A stretch of 64,000 nucleotides of DNA from Diphasiastrum complanatum (GCA_029204225.1 CM055092.1:28369859-28433858), one strand, 5' to 3'. Shown: positions 21,819 to 33,021, counted from the stretch's first letter. Numbers and translations: made by a program. Notes: a model not told the origin generated them from the sequence alone.

Positions 21819-23185
21819 CATGGAACACAATCTAGTCGGGGTTCAAAGCAGAAGCCGTAAGGTGCTATAAAGCGTAGTGGGATGAAGCTCCTTTCGAGAT
21901 TCGGTAACGGTAACAGGCGGCATAGTGTTTTCTCAGTTGACATGTCAACTAACAGTATTTTTCCTCCCTTCCAGGTCCGCCTGCTAATGATGTAGATTAA
22001 ACTTCCTTGCGCATTGAGATGATAGCAAGGCGTAATTGCCAACTCACGCATTTCTATAATCTGCGAAGGATCCAGCGGAGCCAGTTCTGCGGGCAGTTCT
22101 GCGATCTGCTCCCACCGGTCGCTTGGATTATCCACCAATACGCAAATTCTTAATGTTCTTTCTTCAGTTGCTACGAGCACCAGTTTCTCATTGCAAACAA
22201 CGAGGCTGGGATAGTTATATTCTGTTGGAATCATGATGATACCCTCAAAGGTTACGTTGCTCTTAAGGTTGAATGCATATACTGCGTCGCGTACATCATA
22301 TTCAGAGATACCCTTCACCAAGACGTACAGAGTATTGTTGCAAATTACTCCGTTCGCTCCGTATAAGCCACGATTTCTTATAAATGCGTAACCAGGAACC
22401 ATTTGCAGCGAAATTTTACATCCTTCAGTCCACCCGCCCTTCTTATTGTCATACAAATCTACTTTTAAGTATTCTCCTTCTTCTTCCTCTTCTGTTTCTG
22501 ATTGTTCCCTTTCCTCTTCCTCTTGTGATCCGAAGGCCCTGACAATGATAACTTGGTAGTGACCGACGTTTCTATCAACCATTCGAATGTTCACACAGTA
22601 TATATCTTCCGCCATCCATTCTATTGGCGCCAACGGTAGCCTTTTACTGTCTCCCGTGAATAAATTGCATACATCGATGTAAATACGGTGGCCCAGTCGA
22701 ACTGGACAACATACAAGCCCACAAGCAGAAGAGATGAGGTGTATCATCCATGGCATTTCCGAGTTAGTTGTGGGAAGTTTGATTTTTCTCCATTTATCAG
22801 CTTCAGCTATGTATACTGGTACAGGATTTAGAGGGTGACATATGTATCCTGGTGGCAGAGGACAAACCAAGGCTGCGTGGCAAAGGACAAACCAAGGCTG
22901 CGTGGGAGGGCAAGCGACGGATAAATGCCGGCGAAAATAATCCGAACGCACGAAGCTTCTCCAAGCAGAACATACAGCACATGCTCGCAGCAAGCTTCTA
23001 AAATCTAGACACTGAAAAATTTTCTCTTGCACATCAGCAGGCAAATCAAATAAAGGCCAATGCCCAGGAGGTGATCTGGGATCAGCTGCCAAGTCATCCG
23101 AAGGCGGAGGAGGCAGCGCAGGATGCCAACCATAATTCACAACATTCTGAAAGTGCTGTGCTTCTTCTTGCGTAGCCATCGCCAC
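21818..23185 (-). CDS. F-box protein with C-terminal F-box-associated/kelch-like region
   Basis: A 455-residue single-exon ORF. Residues 44-87 are an F-box: LFDLPADVQEKIFQCLDFRS, then LLRACAVCSAWRSFV. It should bind SKP1 and make the protein the substrate-recruiting subunit of an SCF ubiquitin ligase. The rest fits the F-box-associated/kelch architecture of plant families: SSACGLVCC near 152, NLFTGDSKRLPLAP near 174, and GANGVICNNTLYVLVKG near 277. An acidic Glu run (220-239) looks like a surface loop. The substrate is unknown. A 25 bp tandem duplication changes frame inside residues 95-111, yet the ORF stays open. Upstream in gene orientation are AG-repeat tracts. It appears intact and functional. 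Confidence 0.88.
   Translation of the reverse strand: MAMATQEEAQHFQNVVNYGWHPALPPPPSDDLAADPRSPPGHWPLFDLPADVQEKIFQCLDFRSLLRACAVCSAWRSFVRSDYFRRHLSVACPPTQPWFVLCHAALVCPLPPGYICHPLNPVPVYIAEADKWRKIKLPTTNSEMPWMIHLISSACGLVCCPVRLGHRIYIDVCNLFTGDSKRLPLAPIEWMAEDIYCVNIRMVDRNVGHYQVIIVRAFGSQEEEEREQSETEEEEEGEYLKVDLYDNKKGGWTEGCKISLQMVPGYAFIRNRGLYGANGVICNNTLYVLVKGISEYDVRDAVYAFNLKSNVTFEGIIMIPTEYNYPSLVVCNEKLVLVATEERTLRICVLVDNPSDRWEQIAELPAELAPLDPSQIIEMRELAITPCYHLNAQGSLIYIISRRTWKGGKILLVDMSTEKTLCRLLPLPNLERSFIPLRFIAPYGFCFEPRLDCVP
22854..22903 (-). repeat. 25 bp tandem duplication inside the F-box ORF
   Basis: Two units, 22854-22878 and 22879-22903, differ at one base (GGCAGAGG / GGCAAAGG). The first coding copy reads TQPWFVLC and the second, in another frame, reads HAALVCPL. 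Confidence 0.9.
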
Positions 23186-23204
23186 CTCCAGAATCTGAAA
23201 ATCA

Positions 23205-23350
23205 ATATGTGTGTGTGTCTCTCTCTCTCTCTCTCTCGTCTTTGCTTTGGCTTTTTATCTCTGAAGCAAAGGAACGCTTGGCATATAAATCGTCTACTGT
23301 TGCCCATGCATGCATGCGCGCTCTCTCTCTCTCTCTCTCACTCTCTCTCT
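23205..23350. repeat. CT/AG microsatellites upstream of the F-box gene
   Basis: Runs of CT at about 23218-23239 and 23320-23350, separated by 80 bp, with a short TG run at 23205. In gene orientation they are GA tracts within 170 bp of the ATG, a common plant promoter/5' UTR feature. Confidence 0.75.
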
Positions 23351-23359
23351 TAACAAATT

Positions 23360-24346
23360 CTCTTTATTAAAAAAAACCTATTTAATTCCAAGCATCTTCC
23401 AAGATTGGAAATAAAAGTTTTAAATAGCATGAATGCATGCAATTAACACCTAGCCAAAACCATAATTAGCAATATTTCACCCATGCAATTGACACCTAGT
23501 CAAAATCATGATTAACAATGCTTCTGGTCAATATAAGTCAAAGCCCTAATTTTTAAACGGACGAATCAAAACGTGAGAATCATGTTTTGTCTATCATAGC
23601 ATACATTCTCTCCCACGGGTGGCACACAATATTTAGATCAAACTTCATGCTGCAATGGTTAAGGTTGATGGCTGAAGATTTTGTGGGTGGAGTGGATATG
23701 AATAAAAATTCCACCTCTTTTGTTGCAATATTCAAGTAATTTCATCTTGTAAGATCTACATATAAAAAGAGTCCAATATTTTGTGTGGAGGACTTCATGA
23801 GTCATTGATGTGCCAAGTATAAAAAAGAAAATCTAACTTATTTATCACATAAGATTTGTCTAGAAGTTAAGACTTTTGAATAAGCTTTGGGAGTGTGCTT
23901 GACAATATTTCCTTAGAGGAATGATAAGTACATTAGCTCGATCTACCTTCTGCAAATAATCTGAATCAAATTAAATGATATCACACCTATTTAAGTCATT
24001 TTGACATGATATAATCGTGCAAAGTATTTCATGGCTTGATCTGTGCTGAATTCAAGTTATATGGCGAGTCAAAAGAAAAAAGTTGGTTGCTAGAAAATTG
24101 AGAAGCTATGGTTGAGCTTGTGTGAGTAATAATTCGTGTTTTTAATCAATATAGGTAGTGTGCACATTTGCTTTTTTGGGTGGTAAGGAGTAATGCCTAA
24201 CATTTTTTATCATGCAAAATTAAAGTTCTCTATAGTTACAATCAACTAAATTTGATAAACATACATAATAAATTTTTTGGCATATCTTGATAAAACACCT
24301 ATTTGTAGCCACGTTTTTATAATGTTTTTATAACATGTGGTATTAT
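23360..24346. other. AT-rich stretch without recognisable gene
   Basis: No ORF with a domain, no RNA gene and no clear repeat structure. Confidence 0.4.
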
Positions 24347-25025
24347 ACCACAAAGGCCTTGCCATGTCATATTGTCGTATTTTAACTTTTTGTAAAGATC
24401 AAAAAAATGTAAAAAATTACATTAGTAAACTTTTAATGGTTGTTCTTAACTTTGGTCTTTTTCTCTTTTAGAAGACGAGTTTGGACTTGTAAATCTAAAA
24501 TAGTAGAGGCCTTGCCATGTCATATTGTTGTGCTTTATTTTTTTTTGAGTGTAGAAAAATAGGTTAGTAAAATTTTGATGGTTGTTCTTAACTTTCATCT
24601 TTTTTTCTTTTAGAAGACGAATTTGGAGTTAGACTTTTCAAATATGCACCCTAAAGACTACATGATTGATGGTTGGTGACGATTGCCTATAATTATCAAT
24701 ACTGAAAAGCAAATATCTTCAATATTGATCGTGATTATTCTGAATATTGATTGTGAAAAGTTTCGATACTCATCAATAATGATCATGATTATTGTGATTT
24801 TTTATCGTGGTTACGGATTGTGATTAGTCAGTTTTCTTGTGAATATTGATCCTGAATAGTGAAATATTCAAAATGCCGATCATGAATCCTTGCCACCTCT
24901 AAAATTCCAAACATCTTTACTGGTCAAAATATTAACCAACTATTCTTCTACATTCTTTAAATCTTTACAAAAACTCAAAAAGATATAAAAAATAACAATA
25001 TGGCATGCCAAGGCCTTTTTAGTAC
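24347..25025. mobile_element. MITE-like element with long terminal inverted repeats
   Basis: The left arm AAAGGCCTTGCCATGTCATA (from 24353) continuing to TTTTTGTAAAGAT is inverted at the right end, ATCTTTACAAAAACTC to ATGGCATGCCAAGGCCTTTT (24961-25020). The arms are about 50-60 bp and around 75-80% matched. The left 125 bp is also directly repeated at 24507-24628. The interior is AT-rich with no transposase ORF. Target duplication is not clear, so the superfamily is open. Confidence 0.5.
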
Positions 25026-25053
25026 AATCACAAACTCAATAATATCATCTATA

Positions 25054-25388
25054 AACCATCATGGATTATGTTATCCAATACAACATAATTATAATTACTA
25101 CCAAAATGCATAACTCACCATTTTAAATTATACAAAGAATTGAAAAAATTGGAATATGAATTGGATTTATTGGTCGTTACAAAGATGCGTAATGTATTTC
25201 ATGCTAGTATGTTGAAGAAACATATAAACAAGAATGCTCAAATAGTGACAAAACTACCATCTTTGAATAAAGAAGAAAAATTTGTACTAGTACTAGAGGC
25301 AGTAGTTGGGTGTTGTGACAAAGAGCTACAAAATGAAAAATGATACCTAATTAAATATCGGTTCTAGTGCTATGTCATGGTGCACAAA
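25054..25388 (+). pseudogene. Ty3/gypsy integrase C-terminus with chromodomain-like tail, copy 2
   Basis: Near-identical twin of 12246-12577: YELDLLVVTKMRNVFHASML, then EAVVGCCDKELQNEK and a stop followed by YLIKYRF. Both copies share the same stop codon, so the disabled sequence itself was duplicated. Confidence 0.7.
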
Positions 25389-25399
25389 TCTTATTGGAT

Positions 25400-26660
25400 G
25401 ATCTCCATTTTGGTAATGTACTTGGAAACACGTTTTCAAATTTGTCCCCAACACTTACTGTACTTTTGGGTTTATGAATTTGTTGTCAATTCTTAGTTGC
25501 CAAAACTCATTAATTTCATTCTAGATGCAAGTAGTTTGTTGGTTGACTGAGCATCAACAGTAAAAGAACATCTTTTCTTGAAATGGTTTCAAGAAAACCC
25601 AGTATATGACTGCTTAAAATGTATCCAATTACAAATTCTTGGTTGTGTATGTGGATCTCTCTCAACTTTTTGCCACCAAAATATGCTGGACCTTCAAAAT
25701 GAAGAGAAGCATAAGCTATTTTAGCTTTATGAGGACTTGGAAATAATTACAAGTGTTTATCCAATTTATGAATCCACTCTTCCAGAAAAATGATAGTGGC
25801 ATTACCACAGAAGTTCGACATGTAATTTTATTTTTAGAATCATTGACATCTTTTTTTAGACCTTTATTCTTCTCCATTTCTTTCACATTGTTGATATGTG
25901 CATTACCCGGAGTTGCTGGGGACTCGTCACATATGCCCTGATGGCCAGGATCACGCTCGAATAGCTGCTGACGCCACTCTGGTTGTGGCGGGGAGGGCGG
26001 GGAGTGCTTGCAGCTCTTGTCCCTTGATGGTTTGCACCGAAAATGATAGCTGTCAGCCGCCTCTTGAAGACTCGTGGAGATATTTTGATAGGAATTCGTT
26101 GATCTTTTCCTCCACAGACTTGGGACGTATGAAAGCTCGGCTGGCAGATATAGAGCGCGAGCCTCGTGATGAGGAGACTTGACCTTCTCCTTGACTTTCG
26201 CTGGGGCCCGTGTCTTGGCCTTGCGTGTCTGCTCCAGTATCGGGAGGCCCTTGGTCTTGTCCGCCTGACCTCTGATTAGTTTCCTCTGCTGCCTGCTGGC
26301 CTTGATCGTGGCTCGTGCTTGCCTGTGCAGCATCAAAGAGAGTTGGTGGTGGAATTACCACCAGGATTGGCTGAGCTTTCTACTCCATAAACTTCTGACA
26401 AGCTTCGAGAGCTTGTTTTGCCTAGGGGAGCTCCTTATTTGCGCTAGCCCACGGTACTTGTCGAACTCCGCGTCTGGTAGCTGTTCAGACTTTGGTTGCA
26501 TACCTGCACCTGATGCCTGAAAAGATTCATCTCTGCTTGAGAGAGTGGCCTTGAATCAGGTGCCGGTTGAGCTAGCCAGGCGAGTTTTTCTTGTTGCAAG
26601 CCTTGCACCTCTGCTCCCAAGCATGCATTTTCCGTTTCATAGATCTGGAGCTGTGCTTGA
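25400..26660 (-). pseudogene. Ty3/gypsy Gag region (coiled coil, disordered linker, Gag core)
   Basis: In minus order: a predicted helix rich in Gln/Glu (LQAQLQIYETENACLGAEVQ, near 26650-26590). Then a Gln/Gly/Ser-rich linker (frame 26361-26053: PPPTLFDAAQASTSHDQGQQ). Then, in broken frames near 25790-25640, EEWIHKLDKHL, KIAYASLHFEGPAYF and WWQKVERDPH. The last pieces match the retrotransposon Gag core, which ends in a WW motif. The N-terminal part is unusual in being so disordered. Frameshifts and stops throughout. Confidence 0.55.
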
Positions 26661-26662
26661 AG

Positions 26663-27414
26663 GGTGTTGCAGGGTTTGCGGATCCCAAGGCAACCCTAAC
26701 CCTAGTTAATAAGTGAGAGGGATTTGGCACCCTACATGTGTAAGTCCAACCCGATGATCACATAGTGATTTGATTAGTAGAAAGCCAATAAAAGGACTTT
26801 AGGCCTTTTTGCGGGACTTTTAATGTCGCAGGACCTAGATGTCAAGTTAGTGAATAAAGTTGGGACTCCCACCAAAATTGGTTCAAATTTAAATTCAAAT
26901 TGGTTCCCTCCAATTTTTTATGGTTCTCGTTCTTTTTTAAATTTGAATAATTAGGGAGGCCAACTATTAGAAGAGACCAACTCGAGTTGCTCCTCATGTT
27001 CATTTCCTCATTTCAATAAAGCAGATTGGTTCTCTTTAGGAATGGATTGATGAATGTCCTTGCTCTCTATCACTTTTCCTCCATCTCTCATGCTTTCTTT
27101 GGATTTTGCTAATTGTTGGATCTGAATGTTATTGGGATTGTATGTTATTATACTTTTTGTGAGAGAGAAAGGGAGAGAGAGAAAGAGTAAGCTATCTTTG
27201 TTGTGGATGCGTAGTGTTAATGGATGCAGTGTTAATGGATCATAGGGTTAATGGATGTTAGAGTTAGATTTGGATCCTCCATTTATGTTGAAATCTGAAC
27301 TATACTATCGCTCTCATGGGAACGAACCTAGGCGTGACAACTAACTTCGTCTCTTTGATGCTAGATTGACTAGATTTGTGGTTTGAGGTTAGGCAAGGAA
27401 AGAAACCCACTACA
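26663..27414 (+). mobile_element. LTR of a tRNA-Asp-primed Ty3/gypsy family, copy 1
   Basis: The right border is fixed by ...CCCACTACA at 27414, four bases before a primer binding site. The left border TGTTGCAGGGTTTG at about 26663 is inferred from a weak inverted match to the right end. The last 110 bp match 37733-37846 closely. Confidence 0.5.
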
Positions 27415-27418
27415 ATTT

Positions 27419-27436
27419 TGGCACCATTGTCGGGGA
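27419..27436 (+). promoter_or_regulatory. Primer binding site, tRNA-Asp type
   Basis: TGGCACCATTGTCGGGGA differs at three positions from the complement of the plant tRNA-Asp 3' end (TGGCGCCGTTGCCGGGGA), the primer of Athila/Tat-type gypsy elements. Confidence 0.75.
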
Positions 27437-28265
27437 GCTACGCCAATTTTTCAGTTTGCAGCATGTTTGTTGGATGGTTAGCTTGCATTAGGCATCTTGT
27501 CGTGGCATGAATAGAGTTAAGATCTGCATTTAGGACTAGTTTCAGAGTGGTTTTGCTTAATTTGAGTGGATTTGCTTGTTTGAAATCTAATCTGATTGTA
27601 GAATAGGTGAAGCTATTCAGATCACCAATCTTAAGATCCATTTGGATCTGAGATATCAAAGAAAATAACAAAAATCGGTCAAATCTGCCAGATTTTGGTC
27701 AAAAAGAGACAAAAAACATCATCAGAGCTGATAACTTCTTACCCTCTTTCAAGAAACCATCGCCGAGTTGCAGACACCTTCGGTTTTGATCACAGAACCT
27801 TCAATTTGAAGGGCGAAGACAGATTTTCAGAAACATCACAGCCGTCAAAAAACACCAGAACCCTAAAAATACAGAAAAAGAACCTTCCTCCGATTCACTG
27901 TGCACAGGTGTGATTCAGATCTATCTACTGCCAGGTCGACAAAGAATAATACCAAAAATAGAAAGGTTTTCAGAAGATCAGTTGTCATATTGTTATAATT
28001 TTCCCAAAAAAGTCACTTTTTTTGCAAAAATACCAATATTACTCTTGATCCTTCGCCAAAACCTTCGCCGAGTTTCTTGAACATTCTATTTATAGTAAAA
28101 TACTATTTTGAGTTCGACAAAGATTATTTTTATCCAGATCATAGAAAATCTTGATTTTTACCCTCACCAAACTTTAGAAACTGTATTTCCTTGTGTCAAA
28201 AACCTTCGTCTAGTTCTGTAAGCTGTCTGCTTGCAAATCGTATAGGATAATCCTTCTTATTATCT
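27437..28265 (+). mobile_element. Untranslated leader of the tRNA-Asp gypsy family, copy 1
   Basis: It matches 37869-38660 over most of its length. CTTCGCCGAG/CTTCGCCAAA-like motifs recur (near 27770, 28048, 28062). No ORF is long enough to be coding. The match ends near 28265, where opposed pol sequence starts, so gag is missing here. Confidence 0.65.
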
Positions 28266-28322
28266 CTTGGTTGCAAACTGATCCAATGGCGTATTTTGAG
28301 GCATCCGTATGAACATGAAATT

Positions 28323-29519
28323 CTATCGTTCAATCTGGAGAATGCAATATTGTGCTGAAGTTAATGCTTTTTTTAATTTTTCAAAGGCTTCTAACGCCTC
28401 TACTGTCCAAATCGGAACAATAGTCAATTTGTATATAGGTCGTGCTAGATCCGCAAAGAAGATAATAAAAATTTGATAGTAGTTTGCATGACCCATAAAC
28501 ACATAAACTCCACGAATTGTTGTTGGCGGTGGCAATTCCACAATAACCTTGATCTTAGAATAATCAGTGGCAATACCATGTCTTGATATCACATGTCCAA
28601 GCACAACTCCGTGGGAAACCCATATCTGTCATTTTACTGGATTTAGAGGAATCTGATATTTGTGGCATCTTTCAAATATTGTCTCCAATCGATCCAAGTG
28701 GTCTGCATCTGTACTATGGACTCCCAGGTCATCCAAGTAAATTTCAAGAAATTTTTGTAGATAATCTTTAAAAGAAAATTGCATTACTCTTTGGAATGAA
28801 CTTGGTGCATTACAGAGTCCAAATGGCATTACTTTGTAAGCATAGGTGCCCCATTCAGTTGCAAAAGCGGTTTTGTGGCGATCGGCAGGTGCTATCTTAA
28901 CCTGGTTTTAACCACTAAATCCATCCAAGAAACTATAAGCTTCCACTCCAGCAAGGCGATCCAAAATGCTTTCAGTAAAAGGTAACGGAAAGTGATCCTT
29001 CCACGTCACTTTGTTCAAGGCTTTAAGATTCACATAGATTCTCAATTTCCCATTCTTCCTAGGAACAATGACAATCGGTGAGATCCATTCGGTATGCTCA
29101 ATCTCATAAATGAAATCGACATCAAGCAGTCTCTGAAGTTCTTTCTTTATCAGATCCGCAACATTAGGATTACAACGATAGACCTTTGTAACCTTTGGAA
29201 CTACATCAAGTACTAAAGGTATGGTATGTTTAATCACTAATGTTGGAATTCACTCTAGATCTTGATAAGTCCATGCAAAGCAATCCTAATACTTAATAAG
29301 TAACATGCGGAGTGCTTGATACTGTTTAGGAGTAAGTTGCAATCCAACTTGTACAATCTTTTCCAGTTCTCCTGGTTCAGCAAGATTCATTGGCTGTGTC
29401 CTAGTTGGGCCATCATTAATCTCTTTCGATTCTGACATGTGTTCTTCAGGTTCACGATGCACTTTAGGTAACATGATAACCACATCATCCAATGTATAAC
29501 GTTTAAAATGCTCAGGCAT
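28323..29519 (-). pseudogene. Gypsy reverse transcriptase
   Basis: Pieces in order: ARTQ-like TRTQPMNLAEPGELEKI upstream linker (29519-29286), VVPKVTKVYRCNPN, WISPIVIVPRKNGKLRIYVN and FPLPFTESILDRLAG (29237-28908). Next are MPFGLCNAPSSFQRVM and IYLDDLGVHS (28829-28629), then VFMGHANYYQIFI and WTVEALEAFEKLKKAL (28604-28323). The YLDD catalytic pair is kept. At least two stops or frameshifts break the frame. Confidence 0.85.
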
Positions 29520-29759
29520 ATCATGTTGAACTACATCTGCTTGTTCCTTTTTGAAAGGACTTGTCTTGGATCTTCGCTTAGCCTTCTTAGCAGGAATTGA
29601 TCATGGAGGTGATGACTTTTGAGAAGATGAAGGCTTCTTAGACGATGATGTCTTGCTAGAATTCTGACTTGTAGAATCATCCTCGACTTTTCCTTTGCCT
29701 TTATCCAGTAAGGGTGGCACATTCTCTGAATCAATCTTTTGAGGGGGATTTTCCCATTT

Positions 29760-30509
29760 CAAGACCGTATTATAATGTTGCTTAGCTTATTTCTTCATGG
29801 CAAAAGTCACAGACTTGATCTTTGTAAGACCCCATTTTGCACATAGCTTTGTAGAGATCAGGTTAACTCCTGAACCGCCATCTATCACAACTGCTTCCTT
29901 AGAATATTGTCTATAATGTATCGGTAGAGTGATATTCTTTTGTTCACTTTCCCAAGCGGCTCCAACATGGAGTACTTCATTAGATTCTTCAAATCCAGCA
30001 CAAAAATGTGGCTCTTGATGGACTTATGGTTCTTCTTGAGCTAACTTTTGCACTAAGACTTCTTTTGCTTTTGGCACCAACTTCAGGAACTCTCCCAATG
30101 AAATATTGATCTTACTAGACAAAATATTCATGAGCAGTTCTATTTGCGGCGCTTCTGGTTCAGTCATCTTGAAGGGTTCTTTATGATGATGCAATTGATC
30201 ATTCATATCTATACGTGAATTTCTCAGAGGTGGCAATGGTGAAGAACAAACTTCTGTTGTTGCTTTAGCAGCCTCAAGCTCTTCTTCTTCTTGTAGATGT
30301 TTAATCGACTGCCTCATATCCTGATATCTTCTTTTTTCTGCATGAAGATTTGGATAGACTCCAGATGTTGTTGGTATATCGTACAATGGTATAGAATCAG
30401 CAGGTACTGAATCCACTACTGGTTCTTTCTGCTTATGTGCTCTGGTGACCACCATCGAGGGCACACTTGATTTATTCTGAGCTGCTGGTCTTTGCTTGAT
30501 TGTTATCAA
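29760..30509 (-). pseudogene. Gypsy Gag-Pol linker and aspartic protease
   Basis: The frame 30509-30024 is a Glu/Lys-rich linker with no known fold. After stops, IDGGSGVNLISTKLCAKWGL (about 29895-29836) is the protease site of the plant gypsy group that uses DGGSG rather than DTG. A Ser-rich, Lys-rich stretch (29734-29531) links to the RT. Confidence 0.7.
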
Positions 30510-30539
30510 GTTTATAGGAGTTGTAGCTAGTGGTGGCTT

Positions 30540-31045
30540 CAGTCTTGCTGGACGGTCTTTATAGCAATGTCCATAATTACAATCACGACAGAATGGTACA
30601 AATTTCTCTTTATTTGGACATTATGCAACTCTGTGATTTTCTCCACATGCAAAGCATCCAAGTGGTGCTCTGGTCCAATTTCTAGAGGCTTGTTGTTGAG
30701 CGCCAGCATAAATAGTGTACTGTTCTGAAGATACTCCTGAAGATCCACCTTCTTGATCATTACCATAGTTCCATTGCTTAGCACTTCTGTATGGTTCTGG
30801 TTCCATCAAATTGGTAGGAGGAACGGGGTGCTTTGGTGGGGCAGGTAAGGCTAAATGCTCCGGGTATCCAAGAGCAGATTGTCTAGGTTTAGCTGCTGGA
30901 TTTTCTCCATAGTGTGGTTCTCGATATCCCATTTGGGCATACCATTGTTGAATTATCCATGGGTTGAAGTTGCAAAAAGCAGTCTCATAATCAAGCGAAT
31001 TACACAAATGGCAAACACTGATTTCCATTCATTTTTTCAATTGAA
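30540..31045 (-). pseudogene. Gypsy Gag C-terminus with two zinc knuckle-like motifs
   Basis: CHLCNSLDYETAFC and CFACGENHRVA-stop-CPNKEK are CX2C-type motifs; the second is cut by an in-frame stop at 30621. FCRDCNYGHCYKDRP follows. Between them lies a Pro-rich segment (LALPAPPKHPVPP) also found at 40.0 kb. Confidence 0.75.
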
Positions 31046-31095
31046 GACACTCATTCACTGTGTGATTTCCTATGCAAATGGAACATCAGACATTT

Positions 31096-31530
31096 TTACT
31101 GGTAGGAAAAGTCTTTGCAAACATCTCTATAGCCCTTTGCCACCACTTTATAGTTGTGGTTCATATCCCTCATAAGGCATCCATCCTTGACAAATTCAAC
31201 CTTAAGATGTTGATTTGCCATTACACCAACAGAAAGCAAACTCTTTTTGAGTCCAGGAACATAAAGCACATTAGGGATGTTTTTGATTTTACCATCAGAA
31301 AACTGTACATGTACATTGCCCACACCCTGTATTTGGCATTCCTCCCCATTGGCTTGAGTGACCTTATCCCCATCATGGATTGGTGAGAATTTCACAAACC
31401 AATCATGTTTCTCGGCCATATGCCTTGTGGCACCTGAATCTATGAACCATCTGGCACCATCATCAACTTGGGATGCCAATGTCGATGAAAAAGACACTTG
31501 TCTCGTCATCTTCTCCATCATCTTCGACAA
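31096..31530 (-). pseudogene. Copia aspartic protease
   Basis: ARWFIDSGATRHMAEKHDWF has the intact DSGA site. NIPNVLYVPGLKKSLLSVG is the conserved core. The frame is open for 144 residues and stops near 31096, where gypsy Gag sequence starts. Confidence 0.88.
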
Positions 31531-32148
31531 TGTTTCCTTGTCGAGTCACTTTTCCCGCCTTTATGTCCACTTTCTTCTTGTAACATTCGCGTGCCCAATG
31601 ACCCGGTTTGTGGCAATAGTAACTTCTTCCTTTTTTTCCTTTGATGACAACTCTCCCTCGTCATCATCATCCTTGGATTTTTTGAGAACCCTTTTCCATC
31701 CTTTCTGCTTGCCTTTAGCAAGCAAGGCTTGATCCTCCTATGGGGTTTGCCTTGACTTCACCACTTCGCGACGCTGCTCTTCCTGCAACATGATTCCTTG
31801 GAAGTCTTCAAAAGTAGGCAATCTCTCCCTCGAAGCAATGCCGCTCACAAACATCTATACCCCTTATGAGACACCGCTCATTGTGGTATGTACCAATTCA
31901 ACATCCCTGATTGGTTCTCCAATCGCCACAAGTTGATCTCTTAGCTCCTTTATCCTTGTGAAGAAAGATCCCACTGATTCACTTTCTTCCATCCTTACTG
32001 TGTTCAATCTCGACTTCAAGAACATGGCCCGAGCTGGATTGCAAGTTTGAAATTGCATTCTAAGAGCTTCCCAAGCTCCCCTAGCCGTTGTGGCATCACT
32101 TATATGAGTGATTACATGGTCTTTCACTGAAAGATTGATTAAGGACAA
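31518..32148 (-). pseudogene. Copia Gag with damaged zinc knuckle
   Basis: ISDATTARGAWEALRMQFQT and ESVGSFFTRIKELRDQLVAI are copia Gag signatures. Downstream, in another frame, SYYCHKPGHWARECYKKK is a CX2CX4HX4C knuckle whose first Cys is Ser. Confidence 0.82.
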
Positions 32149-32233
32149 TGCTCTCTACGCCTTTTTATCAAAGGCCTTTATTGCATGGTTTCCTTCTCTT
32201 CGTCGATTTTTGGACCATCTTCATTTGTCAGAA

Positions 32234-33021
32234 TCATTCATGCAAGCATTGGGGTGTTGGGGATGTACCTGGACTCATGAAGATATAGCTTTCCTTTGTC
32301 ATAGTTGTGGTCGATTTGCAAGGTAGATAGCATCCTGCTTGTCCTAGATCTGTTATCTCGAAATGTTTCGAGATGTTGCTCTTCACTTGCGCAATCAGCT
32401 CTTCGCTTCTGCATAGAATCAATGTGTCATCTATGTAGACAACAATGATTATGATCTCCCCATCTGTGACCTTTATATATAGATTGTAATAGGCCATTAG
32501 TGGTTGGAAGCCCAAGGATCGTAGAGCATGATCCTTCTTCTTGTACCCCTGTCACGTGGATTGCTTCAAACCGTAGATTCTCTTGTGTATTTGGTGACGT
32601 GCAAATGTAACCGAAAGGTTGGTACATGTAGAATTCTTCATCTAATTTGCCATGTAAGAATGTGGTTTCTAATCCACTATGTGAACCTTGAGGTCATAAG
32701 CAGTTGCATATGCAAACATAAACGTAGGGACACATGTTTGCCTACTGGAGAGAAGGTCTCAGTGTAATCGATATCGTACTTATGAGAGAAACCCTTCGCT
32801 ACAAGTCTGGCCTTGTATCTAGACACATTTCCATTCAGTGTGTACTTCAATTTGTATACCCATTTGCATTGCACGGTTTTTTGCTTATCTGCTACTAGTT
32901 GCAACATCCATACTATCATAAAAATAAGCAGATTTGAACCCTCGAGATGTCCTTCTGAGCAAACCTGGGCTAGAACTAGGGCCACTTTGAGACTGGTTTT
33001 AATAGAATGAACCTGCATCAA
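32234..33021 (-). pseudogene. Copia reverse transcriptase
   Basis: CKWVYKLKYTLNGNVSRYKA, RLVAKGFSHKYDIDYTETFS and PVGKHVSLR are the opening RT blocks. After frameshifts come FYMYQPFGYI and VVYIDDTLILC, with the catalytic YIDD intact, and NISKHFEITDLGQAGCYL. Frameshifts near 32680 and 32515. Confidence 0.88.

Larger units (their letters stand above)
28270..31050 (-). mobile_element. Ty3/gypsy gag-pol fragment (gag end to RT), inverted against the leader
   Basis: Minus-strand order: Gag C-terminus with knuckles, linker, protease, RT. RNase H and integrase are lost at the junction with the plus-strand leader near 28268. Gag is nearly the same as the plus-strand gag at 39075-40160 (shared NLMEPxxYRS, QWNYGNDQEGGSS), so this is the same family. 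Confidence 0.85.
31060..33021 (-). mobile_element. Ty1/copia fragments in abnormal order (RT, then gag, then protease)
   Basis: Reading the minus strand, RT (33021-32234) comes before Gag (32148-31518) and protease (31530-31096). Normal copia order is gag-protease-integrase-RT. Either two copies lie head to tail with large losses, or the element was rearranged. Integrase and RNase H are absent. Confidence 0.8.
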
